Assembly: GCA_023458355.1 (NCBI GenBank)
Contig: JAEWZS010000174.1
Span: 1 to 5,285 of the forward strand
DNA length: 5,285 nt
Source: Bacillota bacterium
GTDB lineage: Bacteria > Bacillota > Clostridia > Christensenellales > CAG-138
Direction of reading: 5' to 3'
In this document: positions 1 to 5,256 of the stretch, in pieces
How the letters are laid out: each line of letters opens with the position of its first letter
Position numbering within the stretch: position 1 is the first letter of the stretch
Notes under the pieces: generated by a model
What the model saw: the letters and a program-made list of their open reading frames with translations, nothing else
Databases searched by the model: none
Told to the model about the DNA's origin: nothing
Program-made: the position numbers and the translations under genes

Positions 1-84
1 GCTTAAATCCTGCTTTTCTCCCAATTCATCAACAAAGTCGATTCCATTCCCACATCATACCTGTGAAATTTGAAAATAAAACGC

Positions 85-114
85 TTGCATCAGATATAAG
101 ACTTATGGTATATA
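85..114 (+). promoter_or_regulatory. Candidate promoter of the GntR regulator gene
   Basis: A -35-like TTGCAT (85-90) and a -10-like TATATA (109-114) are separated by 18 bp inside an AT-rich stretch. Transcription would begin near 120, placing the operator-like element at 130-148 immediately downstream, a position that suits autorepression. A second, weaker pairing (TTGAAA at 70-75 with GATATA at 93-98) is also possible. The call rests on reading by eye only. Confidence 0.4.
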
Positions 115-129
115 TAAATCAAAATCACA

Positions 130-148
130 GGATTGTATACAGGATACC
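130..148 (+). promoter_or_regulatory. Putative GntR operator, copy 1 (upstream of the regulator gene)
   Basis: The 19-bp element GGATTGTATACAGGATACC has a palindromic GTATAC centre and the near-palindrome TTGTATACAG. It matches the copy at 1101-1119 at 17 of 19 positions. It lies 93 bp before the preferred regulator start codon and just downstream of the candidate promoter. FCD-type GntR proteins commonly bind short palindromes with a GT...AC core, so autoregulation is the natural reading, but binding is inferred. Confidence 0.62.
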
Positions 149-220
149 ATCTTAAACGCAATCCGAACATCTTCCTCTTTACCCTCCCCCGCGAAGTCCT
201 GCTTCTGTCTCGATTTGGAT

Positions 221-230
221 AAAAAGGAGA
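221..230 (+). promoter_or_regulatory. Ribosome binding site that sets the regulator start
   Basis: AAGGAG (224-229) lies 12 bases before the ATG at 242. It also lies inside the longer reading frame that opens with TTG at 215. The TTG has no purine-rich site before it, whereas the ATG does, though the spacing is slightly long. This favours ATG 242. Confidence 0.6.
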
Positions 231-241
231 ATTCGTCCGGA

Positions 242-967
242 ATGGCCAACGTTCAACCGCTCAGCCCCGAAAAGTCCGACCGCGAACGCGTTTACATCCA
301 ACTTCGTGACGCAATCCTCGCCGGTGATATCAAACCCAACGAACGCATTGTGGAAACCGCATACGCACAGGTATTTGGCATAAGCCGTACGCCTGTCCGC
401 GAGGCTTTAAGGATGCTCGAACGCGATGGGCTGGTGCTGCATTCTCCCAAAAAGGGCACCACAGCACGAGGTTACTTATCGGAGGATGAGGTAGAACAGG
501 TATTCTCCATCCGCGCGCTGCTTCAGCTTTACAGCATAGAACCAACGGTTCAAAACGTTAACGATGAAGAGCTTGAACAAATGCGCGTATGCATTGAGCG
601 CTGTTATAAGGCGCTTGAAGACGACAATCTTGTAGTATTTTTTAACAACCACGACCGTTTTAACCTGCTTTTGGTCAAATGCTCAAAAAAACCGGTTCTT
701 ATTCGGCTTTTGCTCGAAATGGAAAACTACAACCCTATTACCTCGTTTGCCGGTTCCTTTGCCAATATCGACACAACCCATATTCGCGAAACAGCGGTTC
801 CTACACGCCAGAGGCAGTTCGAAGCCATAAACGAGCATGCCAATATCTGGAAAGCACTTAAAGACCGAGATACTGTTGCTTTTGAAAAGGCGCTTAATGA
901 ACACCTGGATCATTCAAAGTCCGCCTGTCTCACAAGCATTAAAAGTATTCGGCGACGACAGTTGTAA
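242..967 (+). CDS. GntR-family transcriptional regulator, FCD subgroup
   Basis: This 241-residue DNA-binding regulator probably responds to a small ligand and controls the adjacent transporter. Residues about 13-78 form the GntR winged helix-turn-helix: LRDAILAGDIKPNERI is followed by the recognition helix region GISRTPVREALRMLERDGLV. Arg49 and Arg53 sit where FadR Arg45 and Arg49 contact DNA. Residues about 83-228 are an all-helical FCD ligand-binding domain. Two of the usual metal-ligand histidines are present, H199 and H221, with the 22-residue spacing known in FCD proteins. The first pair, normally Asp-x3-His, reads H137-x3-N141, so the metal site is altered. The frame can extend to TTG 215 (250 residues), but ATG 242 has the ribosome binding site. 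Length is normal for the family. Matching operator-like elements lie before this gene and before the transporter operon, implying autoregulation and control of transport. The effector cannot be read from the sequence. Confidence 0.93.
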   Translation: MANVQPLSPEKSDRERVYIQLRDAILAGDIKPNERIVETAYAQVFGISRTPVREALRMLERDGLVLHSPKKGTTARGYLSEDEVEQVFSIRALLQLYSIEPTVQNVNDEELEQMRVCIERCYKALEDDNLVVFFNNHDRFNLLLVKCSKKPVLIRLLLEMENYNPITSFAGSFANIDTTHIRETAVPTRQRQFEAINEHANIWKALKDRDTVAFEKALNEHLDHSKSACLTSIKSIRRRQL

Positions 968-968
968 C

Positions 969-983
969 TACGCTCTTAGCGTA
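969..983 (+). terminator. Small inverted repeat after the regulator, possible weak terminator
   Basis: TACGCT (969-974), a CTT loop, and AGCGTA (978-983) form a perfect 6-bp stem starting one base after the regulator stop codon. What follows is pyrimidine-rich (C-run, then TTTCTTGTTCTTG) but lacks an uninterrupted T-tract, so it would be at best an inefficient intrinsic terminator. Some read-through into the liv operon is possible. Confidence 0.35.
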
Positions 984-1064
984 TCCCCCCGCCTTTCTTG
1001 TTCTTGCTTAGTCTTAAAGTAAGCGGAACTTTACCATTAAACCCAACAATAAATCTCATTGAAC

Positions 1065-1084
1065 TTGCGCGAAACTGCGCGCAA
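1065..1084. repeat. Inverted repeat upstream of the operator pair
   Basis: TTGCGCG (1065-1071) and CGCGCAA (1078-1084) are perfect 7-bp arms around a 6-base spacer. It could be a binding site for a second dimeric regulator or an RNA hairpin ending the regulator transcript, but no T-tract follows. Its centre is about 65 bp upstream of the start site predicted from the -10 at 1128-1133. Confidence 0.45.
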
Positions 1085-1100
1085 TTATCCACCTCACCGT

Positions 1101-1119
1101 GGATTGTATACAGTATCCC
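1101..1119 (+). promoter_or_regulatory. Putative GntR operator, copy 2 (transporter control region)
   Basis: GGATTGTATACAGTATCCC matches copy 1 (130-148) at 17 of 19 positions and copy 3 at 16 of 19. It has the same GTATAC centre and roughly symmetric GGAT/ATCC flanks. Its position between regulator and livK, together with copy 1, is the main evidence that the regulator controls the transporter. Confidence 0.65.
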
Positions 1120-1133
1120 ATTTATTGTATACT
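1104..1133 (+). promoter_or_regulatory. Candidate liv operon promoter overlapping the operators
   Basis: A poor -35 TTGTAT (1104-1109) and a good -10 TATACT (1128-1133) lie 18 bp apart. The -35 falls in operator copy 2 and the -10 in copy 3, so a protein bound to either copy would block RNA polymerase. The leader RNA would be about 93 bases. An alternative is TTGAAC (1059-1064) with AATTAT (1083-1088), which would put both operators just downstream of the start. Confidence 0.38.
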
Positions 1134-1140
1134 GTATCCC
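1122..1140 (+). promoter_or_regulatory. Putative GntR operator, copy 3 (transporter control region)
   Basis: TTATTGTATACTGTATCCC shares 16 of 19 positions with copy 2 and begins exactly 21 bp after it, two turns of B-DNA. Two regulator dimers would therefore sit on the same face of the helix and could bind cooperatively. The differences from copy 2 are the first two bases and the base after GTATAC. Confidence 0.62.
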
Positions 1141-1165
1141 GCTTGCCGCGAGTCCTTTGTTTACC

Positions 1166-1178
1166 CGGCTGAGAGCCG
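1166..1178 (+). other. Short stem-loop in the livK leader
   Basis: CGGCT (1166-1170), GAG loop, AGCCG (1174-1178) make a 5-bp stem in the expected untranslated leader, about 55 bases before the livK start. No T-tract follows and no known riboswitch architecture surrounds it. Its role is unknown and it may be incidental. Confidence 0.3.
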
Positions 1179-1232
1179 CTTAACACGTTATTAATTTCCC
1201 TTGGAAACTATATACATTTGGGAGGAAAAAAA

Positions 1233-2453
1233 ATGAAAAAGATCCTAGCCGTATCCCTCGCTCTTCTCATGACGCTGGCTTTGGCTGCCTGCACCCCCGC
1301 ACAGGAACCCAATGCTCCCGAGGAAAGCGCACCCGTTCAAACGGAAGCACCCGCAACCTCGGAAACCGCAGCTCCCGTTACTGAAGCCTCGGGCGAACCG
1401 ATCCTCATCGGCGTTTACGGTCCCCTTTCGGGCAACTCCGCTATGGTTGGCGCGACGCTCGTAGAGGGCGTTGAGCTTGCCACCAAGCAGATCAACGAAG
1501 CCGGCGGCATCCATGGCAGGCCGATTCAGCTCGTGATCGAAGATGACGCGCAGGATCCGGCAACCGCCGTTTCCGCCGTCAATAAGCTGATCTACAGCGA
1601 CAACGTTATCGGCATCATCGGCACCGTCAACAGCTCCTGCACGCTTGCGAGCATGGAAGTCAGCCAGGCTGCCGAAATCCCGCACATCACCCCCATTTCC
1701 TCGGGCGCAGCCGTCACCAACCTCGGCAACCCCTGGATTGCACGCGTACAGGCTTCGGACCTCCTTCAAGCAGGCGCTGTCGTTAAGTACGCTGTCGAAA
1801 CAATGGGCGCAAAGAAAATCGCTTGCCTCTACCAGTCCGATGACTACGGCACGGGCGCTATGGAAGTGATCGTAGATGAAATGGCGAAGTACGGCGTAGA
1901 GCTTGTTGCAAACGAAGCCTTTGACGCCAACGCCACCGATGTTACCCCGCAGCTTCTTAAAGTAAAAGAAGCCGGCGCAGACGCTCTCATTATGTGGACC
2001 ATGTATCAGCAGGGCGCACTCATCGCCAAGCAGGCAAGGCAAATGGGTATTGAAGCCCAGCTGCTCGGCGGCGGCGGCCTCACCAACGCGAAGCTCTACG
2101 AGCTCGGTGGCGATGCGGTATTAGGTACCATCAACTCCCAGACTTTCTTCTCCGACAAGACGCAGGCAAGCCCCGCGGCGGCCGCGTTCATCGAAGCGTT
2201 TGAAGCGCAATACGGCAGAATGCCCGATTCCAACAACGCTATGGCATACGACTCCATGATAATCATGGCTGAAGGCCTCAAGTACGCCGGTCCGGAACTT
2301 GAGTCCGCCAAGATCATGGAAGGCATCCTTGCCGTGCAAAACATGGAGCTTGCTACCGGTAACATCTCCATGGCACCCAATGGCGACGCCGTTCGTGCCG
2401 AAATCCTCATGGTTCGTCTCATTGGCGACAAGACGTACGAGCTTGTAAAATAA
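1233..2453 (+). CDS. livK: Branched-chain amino acid-type ABC transporter substrate-binding lipoprotein
   Basis: This 406-residue extracellular receptor binds the transported solute and hands it to the LivH-LivM permease. A lipoprotein signal peptide occupies residues 1-19, with charged start MKK, a hydrophobic core, and lipobox L17-A18-A19-C20. Cys20 would be lipid-anchored on the outer face of the membrane. Residues about 21-54 are a flexible linker rich in Pro, Glu, Ala and Thr. From about 56 to the end is a Peripla_BP_6 two-lobed fold: ILIGVYGPLSG, then AGGIHGRPIQLVIEDDAQDP (90-109), NKLIYSDNVIGIIG (117-130), the first-lobe pocket region ISSGAAVTN (155-163), and YQSDDYGTGAM (200-210). Tyr205 aligns by eye with the LivJ pocket tyrosine in its YG motif. 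GGGRGG-like glycine stretches are seen as LLGGGGLTN (277-285). ATG 1233 is chosen over an in-frame TTG at 1218 because GGGAGG (1220-1225) lies 7 bases before it. The substrate is uncertain: leucine-type amino acids, amides or aromatic acids are all possible for this family. Confidence 0.93.
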   Translation: MKKILAVSLALLMTLALAACTPAQEPNAPEESAPVQTEAPATSETAAPVTEASGEPILIGVYGPLSGNSAMVGATLVEGVELATKQINEAGGIHGRPIQLVIEDDAQDPATAVSAVNKLIYSDNVIGIIGTVNSSCTLASMEVSQAAEIPHITPISSGAAVTNLGNPWIARVQASDLLQAGAVVKYAVETMGAKKIACLYQSDDYGTGAMEVIVDEMAKYGVELVANEAFDANATDVTPQLLKVKEAGADALIMWTMYQQGALIAKQARQMGIEAQLLGGGGLTNAKLYELGGDAVLGTINSQTFFSDKTQASPAAAAFIEAFEAQYGRMPDSNNAMAYDSMIIMAEGLKYAGPELESAKIMEGILAVQNMELATGNISMAPNGDAVRAEILMVRLIGDKTYELVK

Positions 2454-2468
2454 CCTGAAACCAACACA

Positions 2469-2498
2469 GGCGGGCGGCGGAAAAACCCGCCGCCTGCC
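2469..2498 (+). terminator. Strong GC-rich stem-loop after livK
   Basis: GGCGGGCGGCGG (2469-2480) pairs over 12 bp, with one G-U pair, to CCGCCGCCTGCC (2487-2498), leaving an AAAAAC loop. It begins 16 bases after the livK stop. No T-tract follows, so rather than a full terminator it may be an mRNA-stabilising 3' structure or a partial stop that gives the binding protein higher expression than the permease and ATPases. Confidence 0.65.
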
Positions 2499-2515
2499 AA
2501 TACTACTATTGCTTT

Positions 2516-2527
2516 CAACAATTGTTG
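2516..2527. repeat. Perfect 12-bp palindrome in the livK-livH gap
   Basis: CAACAATTGTTG is fully self-complementary. It lies 18 bp after the strong stem-loop and overlaps by one base a second small hairpin. It could be a protein-binding site or part of the intercistronic RNA structure; its sequence differs from the GTATAC elements, so it is unlikely to bind the same regulator. Confidence 0.4.
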
Positions 2528-2546
2528 CGGCTTGGCCGCGTTTCTT
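2526..2546 (+). terminator. Small hairpin with short T-rich tail, possible attenuator
   Basis: GCGGC (2527-2531), TTG loop, GCCGC (2535-2539), extendable by a T-G pair (2526/2540), is followed by TTTCTT (2541-2546). The stem is short and the tail interrupted, so it would end transcription only in part. Together with the 2469-2498 stem-loop it supports reduced transcription beyond livK. Confidence 0.33.
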
Positions 2547-2605
2547 CCAAGGGATACTTTTTGTTGGAGTTGTCTTACTGATTCAGTAAAAAGGGGAGTG
2601 CTACC

Positions 2606-3478
2606 GTGTTTTTCCTGCAGCAATTGATACAAGGTATTTCGATGGGCAGCCTTTATGGCCTGATCGCCATAGGTTATGTGCTCATTTACAACGCATGGGG
2701 CGTGTTGAACTTTGCCCAGGGCGATATGGTGATGATTGGCGCATTTGCCATTTTGTTCACGCATGTTTTCCTGGGATTGCCGCTCCTTCTTGCGTTTCCT
2801 TTAGCGATACTCATCTGCATTATCGTAGGGTATTTGGTGGAAATGGCCGCGTTTCGTCCGCTTATTTCCGCAAGCAACCAGCGCCGCCTTATCGCCACCA
2901 TCGGCGTGGGAATTTTTTTGCGCAACCTCATTCGCGTCATTTTCGGCGCCGACCCGTTCCCCTTCCGCAGCATCTTTGGCGAAAACCCTTTTAAAGTAGG
3001 GGATTTGACTTTGGTGCCTCAGAACCTTGCGAACATGGCAATCGGCTTTTTGCTCGTTATCCTGCTTACATTATTCCTTAAGAAAACACGCATGGGTAAG
3101 GCGATGCGCGCTACCGCGCAGGACAGAGAGGCTGCGAGGCTCATGGGCATTAACGTGAAGCGCTCTATGTCACTTACATTTGTCATGGCTTCCGCCATCG
3201 GCGGTTTTGCCGGCATGCTTATTGCACCGGTGTACTTCGTCATAGCGACGCTTGGTACCTCCATGGGTAACAAGGGATTTGCCAGTGCGTTGCTCGGCGG
3301 TATCGGCTCCAACGGCGGCTCCATGATCGGCGGTATTACGCTGGGCGTACTTGAAGCATTGGGTGCCGGGTTCCTATCCTCTGCGTGGCAGTCAGCCATT
3401 GCGTTCCTCGTACTGTTCCTCGTGTTGATTTTCAAGCCGACCGGGATCATGGGCAAAAAAGAGATAAGGAAGGTGTAA
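2606..3478 (+). CDS. livH: Branched-chain amino acid-type ABC transporter permease LivH
   Basis: This 290-residue inner-membrane protein forms half of the translocation channel with LivM. It has about eight hydrophobic segments, near residues 9-29, 40-57, 59-80, 95-113, 142-158, 188-212, 222-248 and 261-277. The family hallmark NFAQGDMVMIGAF lies at 35-47. The cytoplasmic coupling loop that contacts the ATPases is at about 163-185 (MGKAMRATAQDREAARLMGIN), and GGIGSNGGSMIGG at 231-243 is a conserved glycine-rich turn. Length is typical. The start is GTG at 2606, preceded by AAGGGGAG (2591-2598) at good spacing; a 6-bp inverted repeat (2575-2589) abuts that site. The gene is separated from livK by a 152-bp structured gap but ends only 3 bp before livM, so it begins the tightly coupled part of the operon. 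Confidence 0.95.
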   Translation: MFFLQQLIQGISMGSLYGLIAIGYVLIYNAWGVLNFAQGDMVMIGAFAILFTHVFLGLPLLLAFPLAILICIIVGYLVEMAAFRPLISASNQRRLIATIGVGIFLRNLIRVIFGADPFPFRSIFGENPFKVGDLTLVPQNLANMAIGFLLVILLTLFLKKTRMGKAMRATAQDREAARLMGINVKRSMSLTFVMASAIGGFAGMLIAPVYFVIATLGTSMGNKGFASALLGGIGSNGGSMIGGITLGVLEALGAGFLSSAWQSAIAFLVLFLVLIFKPTGIMGKKEIRKV

Positions 3479-3481
3479 CCG

Positions 3482-4480
3482 GTGGCAATATTTCAAAAGG
3501 TCTATAAATATTCGCGCTTTCCAGTGCTGCTGATATTTGCGTTTTTATTACCGCAGATCGTTACGAGCAACTACATTCTGCATGTAGCAAACCTCGCCAT
3601 GATATTTGCGCTGCTTACGCTGAGTCTGAACATCCTTTCAGGCTGTACGGGATTGATGTCGGTAGGCCACATTGCATTTTATGGCATCGGTGCTTACGCA
3701 AGCGCGCTGCTTTCATCCCAATTAGATGTTCCCATTGGACTTGCAATCCTTGCAGGCGGTGCAGTTAGCTCATTGGCAAGCATGCTGCTTGGTCTTCCTA
3801 CGATGCGTCTAAAGGGCATGTATTTCGCCGTGGCTACATTAGCATTCGGTGAAGTGGTGTACCAGATGATCGTGAACTGGACAACCCTTACGGGCGGCAC
3901 GAAGGGTGTGAAGGGTATCCCCTCCCCCGAAATGTTCGGCATATCGTTTAAGGGTTATGACAACTACTATTACATCGTGCTCGTGGTTCTTGTGCTCGGT
4001 ATCATCCTTGCGCGCAACCTCATTGCATCTCGTCCCGGCAGGGCAATGCTTGCTATCCGTGAAAACGACATCGCCGCTGAGGCGATGGGTGTAAACATCA
4101 CGCTTTATAAGCTTATTGCCTTCATGGTAGCAAACTTCTTTGCAGGCGTTGCAGGTGGACTTTATGCCCACGAGGTACATTTCATTTCGCCTGAGACCTT
4201 CGCCGGAAGCGAATCGGCTGCGGTTCTTGCCATGATGGTTGTGGGCGGCATCGGCAGTATCCCGGGCGCTATCATGGGCGGTATGGCACTCACCATTTTA
4301 CCGGAACTTTTACGCAGCTTCGGCAACGTACGTCTTGTGATTTACGGTGCTGCAGTGGTGGCAATCATTATCTTTGCACCCAAAGGCTTGGGCGGATTCA
4401 TCGAGCGTCTTGACGGCAAGCTTTCAGGCCGGATTCCTTGGGGCAAGCAGAGCAGGCATAAGGAGGAGGCAAAGTCATGA
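3482..4480 (+). CDS. livM: Branched-chain amino acid-type ABC transporter permease LivM
   Basis: This 332-residue membrane protein is the second channel subunit. Hydrophobic segments run from about residue 13 to 300, eight or nine in all. Family motifs are LSLNILSGCTGLMSVGHIAFYG split across 47-68, LKGMYFAVATLAFGE (110-124), TGGTKGVKGIP (137-147) and GGIGSIPGAIMGG (255-267). The ATPase-contact loop is GRAMLAIRENDIAAEAMGVN (186-205). The charged, lysine-rich tail (311-332) is cytoplasmic. The start is GTG at 3482, with GAAGGTG (3469-3475) as ribosome binding site overlapping the end of livH. Its stop overlaps the livG start as ATGA, indicating translational coupling. Length is within the family range, without the extra N-terminal segments seen in enterobacterial LivM. 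Confidence 0.95.
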   Translation: MAIFQKVYKYSRFPVLLIFAFLLPQIVTSNYILHVANLAMIFALLTLSLNILSGCTGLMSVGHIAFYGIGAYASALLSSQLDVPIGLAILAGGAVSSLASMLLGLPTMRLKGMYFAVATLAFGEVVYQMIVNWTTLTGGTKGVKGIPSPEMFGISFKGYDNYYYIVLVVLVLGIILARNLIASRPGRAMLAIRENDIAAEAMGVNITLYKLIAFMVANFFAGVAGGLYAHEVHFISPETFAGSESAAVLAMMVVGGIGSIPGAIMGGMALTILPELLRSFGNVRLVIYGAAVVAIIIFAPKGLGGFIERLDGKLSGRIPWGKQSRHKEEAKS

Positions 4481-5256
4481 ACATACTGGAAACCAAGGAA
4501 CTTGGAATCACCTTCGGCGGCCTGCGCGCTGTGTATAATGTAAATTTCGATGCCAAACAGGGCGATATCACCGCTATCATCGGCCCTAACGGTGCCGGCA
4601 AGACCACTTTGTTCAACCTGATTGCGGGGTATTATACCCCCACCAAAGGGCGCGTGCTCTTCAAGGGGCAGGACATTACCGACATGAAGCCGTTCCGCCG
4701 TACAAAAATCGGCATCGCGCGCACATTCCAGAACATCAATTTGTTTCGTGATATGAGCGTAATGGATAATGCGCTTGTAGGGCATCACTGCCGCATGAAA
4801 TGCGATCCCATCAGCGCTATGCTCAACCTCCCGCACAAGGTGAAGGAGGAAAAGCAAAGCCGTGAGGAAATTATGGAAGTGCTCGAGTTTATGGGCTTGG
4901 CTAAATACGCCAACGAGCCCGCGGGCAGCCTTTCCTACGGTCAGCAGAAAAACCTTGAGATCGTCCGCGCGCTCGTCTCGAGGCCAGAGGTCATTTTGCT
5001 CGACGAGCCCGCCTCCGGTTTGAACACGCAGGACCTCGATGAGCTGTCGAGACGTATCGTTTCCATTCGCGATAGGGGCATCAGCGTTGTGCTTATCGAG
5101 CATAAAATGGACGTCGTTATGTCGATCTCCGATAAGATCATGGTGCTCTGCTTCGGCGAAACCATCGCTTGCGGTAAACCCGACGAAGTAGCAAACGACT
5201 GCGCCGTGATTGAGGCGTATCTTGGCAAGGAGGATGAAAGCGATGCTACAGCTTAA
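4477..5256 (+). CDS. livG: Branched-chain amino acid-type ABC transporter ATPase LivG
   Basis: This 259-residue cytoplasmic ATPase energises uptake, pairing with LivF beneath the permeases. All nucleotide-site motifs are intact: Walker A GPNGAGKT (36-43), Q-loop Gln85 in RTFQNINLF, signature LSYGQQ (152-157), Walker B VILLDEP (172-178) with catalytic Glu177, D-loop SGLN (180-183), and switch His209 in IEHKMDVVM. The helical insert around 103-150 and the C-terminal extension (CGKPDEVANDCAVIEAYLG, 232-250) are typical of the LivG/BCA_ABC_TP_C type rather than LivF. It starts at ATG 4477, overlapping livM by 4 bp, behind a very strong AGGAGGAGG (4461-4469). It overlaps livF by 14 bp. Nothing suggests inactivation. 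Confidence 0.96.
   Translation: MNILETKELGITFGGLRAVYNVNFDAKQGDITAIIGPNGAGKTTLFNLIAGYYTPTKGRVLFKGQDITDMKPFRRTKIGIARTFQNINLFRDMSVMDNALVGHHCRMKCDPISAMLNLPHKVKEEKQSREEIMEVLEFMGLAKYANEPAGSLSYGQQKNLEIVRALVSRPEVILLDEPASGLNTQDLDELSRRIVSIRDRGISVVLIEHKMDVVMSISDKIMVLCFGETIACGKPDEVANDCAVIEAYLGKEDESDATA
5227..5233 (+). promoter_or_regulatory. Ribosome binding site that sets the livF start
   Basis: AAGGAGG is a full-strength Shine-Dalgarno inside the end of livG. In-frame ATGs follow at 5234 and 5243. The first is adjacent to the site and too close to be used; the second has 9 bases of spacing and gives the family-typical start. Confidence 0.75.

Noticed and set aside
3..155. Plus-strand frame open from the left edge to a stop near 153-155, possibly the tail of an upstream gene.
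   Set aside because: The roughly 50-residue translation has no recognisable features and runs through the AT-rich promoter region and the operator-like element, so it is more likely non-coding.
215..241. TTG 215 as the true start of the regulator, giving 250 residues.
   Set aside because: No ribosome binding site precedes it, and the only good one lies inside this extension, in front of ATG 242.
998..1183. Short plus-strand frame of 61 codons (TTG start) between the regulator and livK.
   Set aside because: No ribosome binding site, and it runs through both operator copies and the candidate promoter.
1160..1205. ACCCGGCTGAGA resembles the CUGAGA motif of a TPP (THI-box) riboswitch in the livK leader.
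   Set aside because: The other conserved TPP blocks are absent, the neighbouring stems do not form, and there is no thiamine-related gene. The hexamer is part of a simple 5-bp hairpin.
1245..2042. Long open frame of 265 codons on the minus strand inside livK.
   Set aside because: It is the antisense shadow of a well-supported gene, is Cys/Gly/Arg-biased, and has no recognisable domain.
981..2557. Extra GTATCCC half-sites at 981-987 (plus) and 2551-2557 (minus) as further operator pieces.
   Set aside because: The same heptamer also occurs inside coding sequence (for example 1251-1257, 3915-3921 and 4257-4263), so alone it is not specific. These copies lack the GTATAC core.
2096..2764. Minus-strand open frame of 222 codons spanning the end of livK, the gap and the start of livH.
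   Set aside because: It crosses the stem-loop region and is antisense to two recognised genes; the translation looks like codon shadow.
4342..5103. Long open frame of 253 codons on the minus strand across the livM-livG junction.
   Set aside because: Antisense to clear LivM and LivG coding sequence with intact motifs; no family features of its own.
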